Below the pieces are notes generated by a model, which ran no database searches, was not told the origin of the DNA, and saw nothing but the letters and a program-made list of their open reading frames with translations. Below, piece by piece: positions 38,765 through 48,983 of a stretch of 64,000 nt of DNA. How positions within the stretch are numbered: position 1 is the stretch's first letter; the number at the start of each line of letters is the position of its first letter. Source of the DNA: Abelmoschus esculentus (lineage: Eukaryota > Streptophyta > Magnoliopsida > Malvales > Malvaceae); the NCBI GenBank assembly GCA_035048815.1, contig JAUCBN010000023.1, forward strand, positions 2,487,501 through 2,551,500. The letters run 5' to 3'. A program made the position numbers and the translations under genes.

Positions 38765-39019
38765 AGATTAGCCGATAACTCCTTCCAAAATTTCTATGCA
38801 AATCTTTAAACCGGGACAACGGTGACATTTAAAGTTAAAGATAAAATATAAATATTAAAAAATAAAATAAATTCATAATTTATTGTTTGGTACCTATCTT
38901 CATGTGATATATTGTGTGATCTTAATGATTATAGATGAAATAATTAGATGGAGTTCATGTGACGTTATTTTAGAATGAGATTCATCTCAGATATCACTCG
39001 TAAAACTTGTTTTTTATTG

Positions 39020-39225
39020 AAGGCGTAAATATTTTTTTATTGTGTTTTATGTTTTATTTTAAATTAGTGAGTTTAGAATTTAATGTTAGAGTTGTGATTA
39101 AAGTTTAAAGAACTAAGACTATAATATATTTTTAAAATTTAAGGTTTAAAATTTAATATATAAAAATTAAGAATAAAATTTAGAGTTCAATTTTATTTTT
39201 TAAAAATAAAGTATGAAATAAATCA
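39020..39225 (+). repeat. Decayed telomere-like-core repeat
   Basis: Recognisable by order of words (aaattagtgagtttagaatt, gttagagttgtgattaaag, ctaagactataatatattt), but the GGG triplets have mostly mutated to AAG/AGA, so this is an old copy. Confidence 0.35.
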
Positions 39226-39719
39226 CTATTAAAATTAAAAAAATTATACTCTACTGAATAAGCTTTTATAATCCCAAATGCGTGACAATATATTTTACAA
39301 AAACAAACGCAGAAATACATAAAGGAAGAAAGAAACACAAGGCAGATCCAACCAAAACACGAGAACTCGTAAAAAGGCAAAATACTACGGAAACACGACA
39401 AAACATAACATAAAACACAATCAAAATTAGAGAGAATTTTGGCACGTTTACTTTGGGAACAAGAGAGTTTAGAGAGAATTTACTTTGGCACGTTTAGAAA
39501 AATATTTAAGGTAAATATATATAAGGATAAATATATATAAAATTTAAAATTTTAAGATAAATATAACTTATAAATATATTATTGAAGATAAAAATTTATG
39601 GCAGCTTGTGTACCCACAAAATTGCAGTTGGATATGACGAAACTTGCTTCATTTGTGAGGACGTACTGATTTTTTGCAAGGGCTTTTCGGAGATTCATTC
39701 TCTTCGATTAAGAAAATAT

Positions 39720-40330
39720 GGTAAGAAATAAGAGAGAAGAAGGATCGAGTGCATTGGGATAGATTAGTTTGGCATCTTGATAATATACCCTATCATTCCT
39801 TTTGTACTTGGATGGCTATTTTAGATAAATTACCCACCAAAGCTAAATTAACTCAGTTTGGTATTACAAATGATAGACGTTGTTTATTTTGTGACATCGA
39901 TGGTGAGACTTGAGACCATCTATTTTTTCATTGCCCTTATTCTAAACAGGTTTGGAAGAGCATCTTATATACTTGTCAAGTCCCTCGTGTTTGTTTGCCT
40001 TGGGAATAAGAGTTGGCTTGGGCTCTATCTCGGTTCAAAGGAAAGACTTTCCCCTTTTTGATTTTCAAATTAGCTTGGAATGGGTGCATTTATATGCTTT
40101 GGAAGGAGAGGAATAATAGACTTTTTTGTAAGATTTTCCGATGCTATATTGAAGTGATACAACTTGTAAAGGATTGCGTTAAGCATAAATTATATGATCG
40201 TGTACAGGATACACAAAAACATTTGTATAGACTCCTCTATCTAGAGTGGGGGCTGATGTAGGTTTTTATAATTTTTTTAGTTGGAATACATAGAACACAT
40301 TCATCTAAAAAAATTAAAAAAAAATAAAAC
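39720..40330 (+). mobile_element. LINE fragment with broken zf-RVT domain
   Basis: Reads WHLDNIPYHSFCTWMAIL, then RRCLFCDIDGET, a stop, DHLFFHCPYSKQVW, a second stop, then NGCIYMLWKERNNRLF: the zinc-finger-like zf-RVT domain at the end of plant LINE ORF2, with its C-x2-C and H-x4-C ligands. In-frame stops occur at about 39910 and 40007. A-rich sequence at 40303-40330 may be the remains of the 3' tail. Pseudogenised. Confidence 0.8.
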
Positions 40331-40380
40331 AAATATAGATCCACCTTATTTGTAAATCCGTCACTAACCTGATTTTAGTC

Positions 40381-40611
40381 GGGGTAAAAATTATTTATTT
40401 TTTTCATTCATCTTTTTATGCTTTTATTTCAAATTAGAAGGTTTAGGGTTTAGGATTTAAGAAATTAGGGGTAAAATGTATTTTTTTGGATGTAAGATTT
40501 AGGGTTTATGATATAAAAATTAGGGTTAGGGTTAAAATTTTAATTTTTAAAAAATTTTAACAGGAAAAATAGATGGAGGCATGATAAAGAGGTAAATTTT
40601 TTTTACCCTTT
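40381..40611 (+). repeat. Telomere-like-core TIR repeat
   Basis: Left end ggggtaaaaattatttattt and right end gataaagaggtaaatttttt are inverted copies. The core includes ggtttagggtttagg and tagggttagggtt. Confidence 0.6.
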
Positions 40612-40629
40612 TAGTCATGTCTTATAAAA

Positions 40630-40902
40630 GAGGGTGTAAATCGTCTATCTCTTCCTCATGCCTCTATTTGTACCTCTGTTTCAAATTAGAGGTTTTAAAG
40701 TATAAGGTTTAGGCTTCTAAATAAAGGATTGTGGTTAGGGTTTAAGAAATTAGGGGTAGCTTATTTTATTTACAATGTAGGGTTTAGAAATTAAGATATA
40801 AAAAATAAGAGTTATGATTTAAAATTTATTTTTTTTAAAAATTTTAATAGAAAATATAGATAAAGGTATGATAAAGAGATAGGGTTTATACTCTATAAAA
40901 TA
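40630..40902 (+). repeat. Telomere-like-core TIR repeat, adjoining copy
   Basis: Starts 18 bases after the previous copy with gtgtaaatcgtctatctctt and cctcatgcctc; ends gataaagagatagggtttat. A pair of neighbouring copies in the same orientation. Confidence 0.6.
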
Positions 40903-41919
40903 TAGAACTAATCCAGGTCGATGTAGGCATTTTCAACTTATAGGCAATAGCCTCAATCATTTTCACCACTCGAAATGGTCTGAAACATTTAGAACTCAAC
41001 TTTTGTTATCGATACAGTTGTAAATTTATATATTTTTGTTATGTAAATTTTAGTTTATTTACTAATTAATATTATAAGAAAATTTAAACACAACAAAATA
41101 CTTTTACTGTAAAATAAAATGATATTTATTTTAAATATTCGAATTCAAATCATCTCATTTACAAGATGATTGTACATTATCAAATAATTAAATATATAAA
41201 CAATGTAAAAATTATCTATATTTTTAACGTAAGAAACCAAAAAATATTAAAAATATATTATTTTATTTATATAAATAAATAAATTTTATCTTAGAATCAT
41301 TATAACGATAAATTTAATGGGATATTGTTCTAATAAAATAATTGTGGATATAAGAGAAAACAAAGATTATTTTATAAATTACAGTATTTAGCGATAACGT
41401 TACTTATATATAATATTATTTTTTAAATTATTAGTATTAATTCTCTATAGAAGTAACTCAATTAAAAGAAAATAATATTATTTGAATAAATAACACTATA
41501 TGTAAATAAAGTTATCTGTAAATACAATAATATATATCGTAATTTATAAAATTATCTTCTATTCTCCTTTTATGTTTAATTATTTTAAAGAAATTCAATA
41601 TTCCACAATGTTTGTCCGCTGTAATACCATTTGAAAAATATTCTACGAATTTCAAAACATTAACCTAATCGAGTAAAACAACAACCCTTACTTTTCATTT
41701 TCCATTCTTTTATATTCCCTAGCAATCTTCCTCTCTCTACATCGAAAACGAAGGACGTTCTGTTGAAGTAATTAATGTTGGAGATGATCCATAATCAAAA
41801 TCAACGGCTAGGAGTTGCCATGGGAAAATTCATAGAGAAAATAATTAAATTAAATTAAAGAACTCTTTATAATATAAATAAAATTTGGAAATAATCCTCA
41901 AAGCTTCCAAATCATAAGC
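40903..41919. other. AT-rich intergenic DNA, nothing recognised
   Basis: Very AT-rich, stop-dense in all frames. No bounded repeat was recognised before the large TIR element begins. Confidence 0.45.
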
Positions 41920-42141
41920 GAGAAATTATTACATCAACCTGTTACATCACCTAATATATAATCTCAACTAATTAAAATAAGATATAAAATATATTTTTTC
42001 CATATTATATTTATACGTAAACATCATCCAAAATATCCACTTTAATGCATTTGATTTAAAAAGGGAAAAAAATATTACCAAAGATTTTTTAAGATTTTTT
42101 ATGTTGTCTTCCTCTTATTGTTAAATTTTTTAAATTAATTT

Positions 42142-43530
42142 TTTCTAATCCCTAACCCTAAACACTAACCCTAAACCGAAACCCTAACCCTAAACCAAAA
42201 CCCTAATCCTAATCCTAAACCATAACCCTAACCCTAAACCCTAACCCTAAACCATAAACCCTAATCCTAAACCCTAACACTAACCCTAACCCTAAACCTT
42301 AACCCTAACCCTAAACCCTAAACCAAAACCCTAACCCTAACCCTAAACCCTAAACCATAATCCTAATCCTAAACCATAATCTTAATCCTAAACCCTAAAC
42401 CCTAACCCTAAACCCTAAACCCAAAACCCAAAACCATAACCCTAACCCTAACCCTTAAACCCAAAACCATAACCCTAACCCTAACCCTTAAACCCTAAAC
42501 CATAACCTTAACCATAACCCTAAACCCTAACCCTAACTCTAAACCCTAACCCTAACCATAAACCCCAAAACCCTAATCCTAAACCTTAAATCCTAAACAT
42601 AACCTTAAACCCTAAAACATAACCCTAACCTTAACCCTAAACCTTAAACCCTAACCATAAACCCTAACCATAACACTAACCCTAAACCCTAAACCCTAAA
42701 CACTAACCATAAACTTAACCCTAAACCCTAAACACTAAACCCTAACCTAAACAATAACACATAACCCTAAACCCTAACTCTAACCATAAACATAAACCCT
42801 AAACTTAAACCACATAAACCCTAAACCACTAATCCCTAACCCTGAACTCTAAATCTTAAACACTAACCCTAACCCTAAACCCTAAACACTAACCCTAACC
42901 CTAAACCAAAACCCTAACCCTAATCCTAAACCCTAACCCTAATCCTAACCCTAAACCAAAACAAAAACCTTAACCCTAACCCTAACCCTAAACCCTAAAC
43001 CATAACCCTAAACCATAAACCATAATCCTAATCCTAAACCCTAAACCCTAACCCTAAACCCTAAACCCTAAACCATAACCTTAACCCTAACCCTAAACCT
43101 AACACTAACCCTAAACCCTAAACCCTAAAACCTAACCCTAACCCTAACCATAAACCCTAAATCATAAACCCCAAAACCCTAATCCTAAACCCTAAACATA
43201 ACCTTAAACCTTAAACCTTAAACCCTACCCTAAACCCTAAACCATAAACCCTAAAACATAACCCTAACCCTAAACCCTAACCATAACACTAATGCTAAAC
43301 CCTAACCCTAACCCTAACCCTAAACCCTAAACCTTAAACCCTAACCCTAAACCATAAACCATAAACCATAAACCCTAACCCTAACATTAACCCTAAACCC
43401 TAACCCTAACCTAAACAATAACACATAACCATAAACCCTAACTCTAACCATAAACATAAACCCTAAACTTAAACCACATAAACCCTAAACCACTAATCCC
43501 TAACCCTGAACTCTAAATCTTAAACCCCAA
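42142..43530 (-). repeat. Telomere-like (CCCTAAA) array 1, interstitial
   Basis: About 1.4 kb of CCCTAAA, CCCTAA, CCATAAA and CCTAATC units: Arabidopsis-type telomere repeat, strongly degenerate. A unique-looking block of about 115 bases (from acaataacacataacc to ctgaactctaaatctt) occurs at 42751 and again at 43415, showing a 664-base higher-order repeat. Confidence 0.9.
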
Positions 43531-43737
43531 ATCTATATAAAAAAATAGGAAAATTTTAAAAAACAAAGAGAAAGATGACACAAGAAATCTTTGATAATAT
43601 TTTTTCTATATCATATTTACACGTATGCATCATCCAAATTATCCACTTTAATGCATTTGATTTAAAAAGGAAAAAAATATTACCAAAGATTTTTTATGTT
43701 GTCTTCCTCTTATTGTTCAATTTTTTAAATTAATTTT

Positions 43738-44430
43738 TTCTAATCCCTAACCCTAAACCAAAACCCTAACCCCTAACCCTAATCCTAATCCTAAATCCTA
43801 ACCTTAACCCTAAACCAAAACCCTAACCCTAACCCTAAAACCCTAAACCCTAAACCCTAAACCCTAATCCTAATCCTAAACCCTAACACTAACCCTAAAT
43901 CCTAACCCCTAACCCCTAACCTTAACCTTAACCATAACCTTAACCCTAACCCTAAACCCTAAACCCTAAACCCTAAACCTTAAACCCCTAAACCCTAAAC
44001 CATAACCCTAACCCTAAACCCTTAAACCCTAAACCATAAACCCAAAAACCCTAAACCTTAACCCTTAACCCTAAACACTAAACCCCAAAACCCTAATCCT
44101 AACCCCTAACCCTAAACCCTAACCCTAACCATAAACCTTAAACCCTAAAATATAACCTTAACCCTAACCCTAACCCTAACCCTAAACCCTAAACCCTAAA
44201 CCTCAACCATAACCTTAACCTTAACCCTAACCCTAAACCTTGAACTCTAAACCCGAACCCTGAACCTTAAACCCTAATCTTAACCCTAAACCCTAACCCC
44301 TAACCTTAACCCTAAACCCTAAACTCTAACCCTAACCTAAACAATAACACATAACCCTAAACCCTAACTCTAACCATAAACATAAACCACATAAACCCTA
44401 AACCACTAATCCCTAACCCTAAACTTTAAA
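43738..44430 (-). repeat. Telomere-like (CCCTAAA) array 2, interstitial
   Basis: About 0.7 kb of the same degenerate units, in the same orientation as array 1. It ends with a third copy of the acaataacacataacc block (44341) and the same subterminal tail as array 1. Confidence 0.9.
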
Positions 44431-44775
44431 TCTTAAACCCCAAATCTATATAAAAAATAATTAGGAAAATTTTAAAAAACAAAGAGAAAGATGACACAAG
44501 AAATCTTTGATAATACTTTTTCCTTTTTTAAATCAAAGACATTAAATTAGATGATTTGGCCAATGCTTATGTGTAAATTTGATATGGAAAAAATATATTA
44601 TGTGTCTTAATTTAATTGGTTAGGACCATATCTTAGGTGGTAGAAAAGTTTGATCTAATAATTTTTCCTAAGAAGCATCTCTGCACTTCCAAACTGTCTC
44701 ATCTTCATGTCTCTTCAGTGATTCTGATATAAAAAACAAAACAAAACCATCAGTTCTGTGTAAATCGCCAGGGAA

Positions 44776-46070
44776 ATGGCTGGACCTACTCATCAAACAA
44801 AACCAACCATGGGAACTTACCGGAACCAGAAGAAACGGCCTCAGAAGAATGACAAACCACCGCCTTGGGCGGTTGTCAAAGGACTCTTCTTTGGCAACAA
44901 ACTGCCCCAGGTACTCCAACATCAACAAGAGCAGCAGGGAAAGCGAAAGCAAAAGGAGCAGGTGATCGAAGAAAGTGGGAAGAAAGCAAAAGGAGCAGGT
45001 GATCGAAGGTGACGCAAAAGCCTGAAGCGGTCTCCCCCGAGGCTCATAAGAAAAAGGCATCATTGTTATCGCTTGAAGCTTCTTCTAGCAGATCCATGAG
45101 AGCTCCTCCGCATGAAAACAATGGAGTTGTTTCTTCAACGAGTTCTTCGCTTTCTTTGTCTTCCGCATCAGCCTCCTCCGTTGGTGGATCTTTCAGAGGA
45201 ATGCCATTGCCATTCAGGAGATTCTCCGGCTGTTACGAGTGCCGAATGGTGGTCAATCCAATCCTTGGAATGGCCAAAGATCCTTCCTTGAGGACATCCA
45301 TTCGCACCTGCCCTGAATGTGGTGAGATTTTCATGAAAGCTGAACAATTGGAGCTTCATCAAGGTGTTAGACATGCAGGTAAACCATCTTCTCTGCAATT
45401 TCAGCATTAGTATGTATAAGTTTCGATGTGTTGAGTTATGTCCGCAATCAACAGTGTCTGAACTGGGACATGAGGACACCAGCAAGAACATAGGGGAAAT
45501 CATCTTCCAGTCAAGCTGGTTAAAGAAACAAACCCCCATATGCAAAAATAGATCGTATCCTCAAAGTCCACAACACCCCCAGAACCATCTCCAAATTCGA
45601 AGAATACCGAGACTCCATCAAATCAAAAGCGACCAAGCTCCCCCAAAAGCACCCTCGCTGCATAGCCGACGGCAACGAGCTCCTCAGGTTCCACTGCACC
45701 ACTTTTGCATGTTCACTCGGCCTCAACGGCTCATCCAACTTATGCAACTCAACCCAAACTGCAATGTGTGTAGCATTATAAAGAGTGGTTTCAAGATGGT
45801 TCAGGAACTCAATGGAAAGGGTATCCTCACAACAGCAACCAGTGGCAAAGCTCATGATAAAGCGGTCGGAATAAAAGACGTGAATGAAAAGAGGGCAACG
45901 CTCGTTTGCAGGGTGATTGCTGGGAGAGTTCAGAAGGCTTGGAAGGTAACATGGAAGAATACGACTCGGTTGGGGGAGATGTTGGGGTCTACTCCAATTT
46001 AGACGAGTTGTATGTGTTTAATCCTAAGGCTATTTTGCCCTGTTTTGTTGTTATCTATACAGGGTTTTAA
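44776..46070 (+). pseudogene. Broken plant C2H2 zinc-finger protein gene
   Basis: Matches a plant-specific family with one C2H2 finger (TCPECGEIFMKAEQLELHQGVRHA) followed by a conserved domain (KNIGEIIFQSSWLKKQ, RCIADGNELLRFHCTTF, GILTTATSGKAHDKA, LYVFNPKAILPCFVVIY), resembling AT1G75710/AT2G29660-type proteins. An ATG at 44776 begins MAGPTHQTKPTMGTYRN. One intron (45379-45454) keeps the frame and makes RHA-VSELG. The frame is then broken: near 45000; by an extra base in the A-run at 45544-45548; by two extra (or one missing) bases near 45752; and again at about 45930-45947. The last conserved block ends at the taa at 46068. With four breaks it cannot give a full protein unless the sequence carries errors. 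It starts 107 bases after the telomere-like TIR element. Confidence 0.8.
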
Positions 46071-46410
46071 TGGAGGGGATTTCACTAATCCAAGGGATGA
46101 TTTTCTTGTTTCTGACCGGGAGTTTGCATTTTCGAAATCCGGTCCAACTTTATTTCTAACAAGTTTTATTGTCATCATCTATGTCTGATGTCTCCATGAT
46201 TCGAATAAAGCCATTCTAAAAGAAGCCGAAGAGTCTCTCAAACCCACATCGTCCAGATCGAGCAGCGTGCGCTAGTTTTTTGTTGTTTTCTATCCTGCTC
46301 GATTTCCATTCTTAACAGTTGCCCATGTCAAAGTGTTATTGGTTACAACACCTCGGCTCCATCCACAGGTAGACACATATATTTTGATATTCCATATGTT
46401 TGACTCCGGA

Positions 46411-46653
46411 GGTAAAAATTATTTGTCTCTTTCGTATAGTTTTTTTTTATGTTTTTTTAATTTTTTTTAAAAAAATTAATTTTTAACTCTAACTCTTATT
46501 TTTTATATCATAAACCTTAAACTTTAAACCCTAAAAATTATATTCTAATTCCTTAAACCCTAACCACAACTCCTAACCTTAAACCCTAAACCCTTTAATT
46601 TGAAATAGAGATATGAAAGAGGCATGAAAAAGAGGTAGATGATTTCCACCCTC
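46411..46653 (-). repeat. Telomere-like-core TIR repeat, inverted orientation
   Basis: Plus strand has ccttaaaccctaaccac and ccttaaaccctaaaccc; the ends ggtaaaaattatttgtctc and aaagaggtagatgatttcc are inverted copies. Complete-looking copy downstream of the zinc-finger pseudogene. Confidence 0.6.
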
Positions 46654-46676
46654 AGTTAACTGGCGAAATTCGTTAG

Positions 46677-46892
46677 TTTTTTATTGTATTTTTTTGTGTG
46701 TATACTTTAAAATGATGAGTTGAGTATTTATAATCTAAGATTTAAGGTTAAAGGTTGTGATTAGAATTTAACGAATTAAAGATAAGATATATTTTTTAGA
46801 GTTTAAAATATAAAAATTAAAATTATAATCTAAAATATAATTGGGTGAGACATATAAAAGATATGATTAGAGATATAGATTTTTTTATTCTT
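46677..46892 (+). repeat. Decayed telomere-like-core repeat
   Basis: Word order (ctaagatttaaggttaaagg, gttgtgattagaatttaacg, gataagatatattttttaga) identifies the family. Most GGG triplets are mutated and both ends are weak. Confidence 0.4.
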
Positions 46893-47113
46893 TCGTAACA
46901 ATAACAAAACCATATGCATTATTTTTACTATAATTTTTGTTACAGATTAAAAAAATAAAACAGTAAAATCGAAACTCTTTCGCATTGACTTTATTTTTAC
47001 TATAATTTTTGTTATAGATTGAAAAATATATAGAAAAAAAATATATCTTATTTTAAAAATAAAAAATTTAAATATTATATTCTATCAATTTAACCTTTTG
47101 AACTTAATAAGAT

Positions 47114-47374
47114 GAGAAATTATATCGTAGGTCTTTTTCGTCACATCATTCACAAGATCAATCAATCATATATATTTATTTTATTAATTTTTTATCTTAT
47201 TTTTTTTTACTATATGAATTTTCACTAATATTTACTATAAATTAAATTCAAAAACAGTTTTCACCAAATAAAGATTCAATTGATAACAAATAAAATAAAA
47301 AATAATAAAAAATAAATATATTTAATTAATTGATCTTATAAAAATATTACGAGAATGACCTGATATAATTTCTT
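47114..47374. mobile_element. Small TIR element, GAGAAATTATA family, with flank duplication
   Basis: The left end gagaaattatatcgtagg and right end acctgatataatttct are inverted copies. With the element read from agaaatt, flanking 9-mers are aataagatg and tgtaagatg, identical at 7 of 9, as for a decayed Mutator-like 9-bp duplication. Confidence 0.65.
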
Positions 47375-48005
47375 TGTAAGATGACATTTTATCTTCACTT
47401 TTAATTTTTGTATTTTTATAAAATAATTAATATTCATTTAATGATATAGTTTTAATTTATGATTATTCATTTTAATATTATTATATTGCAATTGAATTTT
47501 CTATTAAAAGAATAATATACCTGAAACTTATTACAAAATTCCGTTTAATTTTTTAATCCTAACTAATATAATCCCCCAAGAAATGTCATTGTTTAAACCA
47601 ATAAACTACATTAATATTTATAATAAAACACAATAAATTATTTTAATATTATAAATAGTAATCCAAATCTAAACTTATAATGTTACAAAAATATATAATA
47701 TTTTAGTTTATAAGTTAAAAGAATATTCACACAATCTAAAATTTATACATTGACAAGATATTTTCGATTATAACCTAAAATATTATTAAACAAAACATAA
47801 ATATTACATAACGTACAGTTTAAAATATTATATATTTTAATAATATTTTAAATTACGTATTTTTTAAAACTGTTTAGACTAACTGCGGAACGGTCCAAAA
47901 TATAAATTTCATACTCCAAGCTCAATCCTCACTGGGCTGGGTCTATGAGCCCGGACGCATGAGCAAGTTTAATTAGATGACCTTATTCTAATTGAAAGCA
48001 ATATT
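47375..48005. other. AT-rich intergenic DNA, nothing recognised
   Basis: No coding pattern. A short GC-richer patch near 47880-47960 is not part of any recognised feature. Confidence 0.4.
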
Positions 48006-48529
48006 TAGGGGCGAACAAAACTCGACTCGGTAAAACTGAATAACTCGATTTAAAGTAAAAATATTCGATTCATTTTGATTTAACTCGAAATTTCATAGAC
48101 TCAACCAAAAAAAATTTCAAATAAAGTTTGAGTTGTAAAATGGAAATTCGAATAACTCGAAATTTTTAGTAATTAAAGGATTAGTTTTTAAGTTTGAGAT
48201 GAGTCTATCAATTTTTTATGATATATATACATTGATATATAAAATTATAAAGAAATATTGCTACATATAAAAATAAATAATATATATGCATATCTTATAG
48301 AATTAGAGAAAGTCATTTAAATTAAAATCAAATCATATTATAACATAAATAATTATAATTAAATATTTATAGGAACTCGAAAACTCGACTCGACTCGAAT
48401 TTCTTAAACTCGACTCGAACCGAAAAAATTTCAAATAAAGTTTGAGTTGTAAAATATGACTCATTAACTCGAATAACTCAAAATTTTTTGACTCGATTCG
48501 ACTCGACTCGGTCGAATACTCACCCCTAA
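48006..48529. mobile_element. hAT-like non-autonomous element with ACTCGA repeats
   Basis: Ends taggggcgaacaaaactcg and gaatactcacccct(a) are inverted copies; flanking 8-mers gcaatatt and ataatatt match at 6 of 8. Interior words (aactcgaaattt, gactcgactcg) match the element at 14541-15315. Confidence 0.6.
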
Positions 48530-48706
48530 TAATATTAACTGATTCTTATATTAGAGAAGGGGTAATTAATCCGAGGTGAAAAAATATTTTAACAACACTT
48601 AATTTTAAGATTTAAGATTTGATTTATAAATTAAAGTTTTAGGTTTAAGAATTTAAAATTTAAGAGTTGTTGTTAAATTTAAAATTTAGGATTTAGTTTT
48701 AAATCA

Positions 48707-48983
48707 TTTGGCTCTTTCTCATGTCTCTTTAAAAAAAAATTAAAAATTCAATTTTCAACTCCATACATGTCTCATGTTGAAAAAATCTAAAAAATTGGAT
48801 TTTGAATTCCAATCCTTAATTTTTATATCCTAAACCCTAAACCCTAAAAAATACACCCTACCCATAATTCCTTAATTCTAACCGCAATTCCTAACTTTAA
48901 ACCTTAAACCCTAAACCTCTAATTTAAAACAGAGACAAAGATAAAAGTATAAGAAATAGGTAGATAATTTACATTCTTATTAT
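48707..48983 (-). repeat. Telomere-like-core TIR repeat, inverted orientation
   Basis: Plus strand has cctaaaccctaaaccctaaa, then cttaaaccctaaacctc, and ends aaataggtagataatttac. The left end (ggctctttctcatgtctc) is the inverse partner. Slightly longer than other copies because of an internal duplication near 48720-48800. Confidence 0.55.

Larger units (their letters stand above)
41920..44668. mobile_element. Large Mutator-like TIR element filled with telomere-like repeats
   Basis: The left terminus (from gagaaattattacatcaacc) and the complement of the right terminus (ggaaaaattattagatcaaac) align over roughly 200 bases each, through the shared words atatattttttccatat and tttgatttaaaaa. Between them lie two telomere-like arrays (42142-43530 and 43738-44430). 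The joint at about 43531-43737 repeats the right-subterminal sequence (cacaagaaatctttgataat) and then the left-subterminal one (atcatccaaa.tatccacttt), so the element is a tandem dimer. Candidate 9-bp flanks atcataagc and ctaagaagc match at only 6 of 9 (taking the right end one base in). The terminal word matches the small element at 54440, which has a perfect 9-bp duplication. No transposase is encoded. Confidence 0.75.

Noticed and set aside
36575..40330. A single LINE spanning both fragments
   Set aside because: The two fragments lie on opposite strands and cover overlapping parts of ORF2, so they are separate insertions.
42142..44430. CRISPR-like or true chromosome-end telomere array
   Set aside because: Units are 6-8 bases, degenerate and without spacers, so not CRISPR. 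Unique DNA and genes continue on both sides, so this is not a chromosome end.
44668..45063. 131-codon minus frame opposite the C2H2 pseudogene start
   Set aside because: The opposite strand matches a known plant zinc-finger family, so this frame is its antisense shadow.
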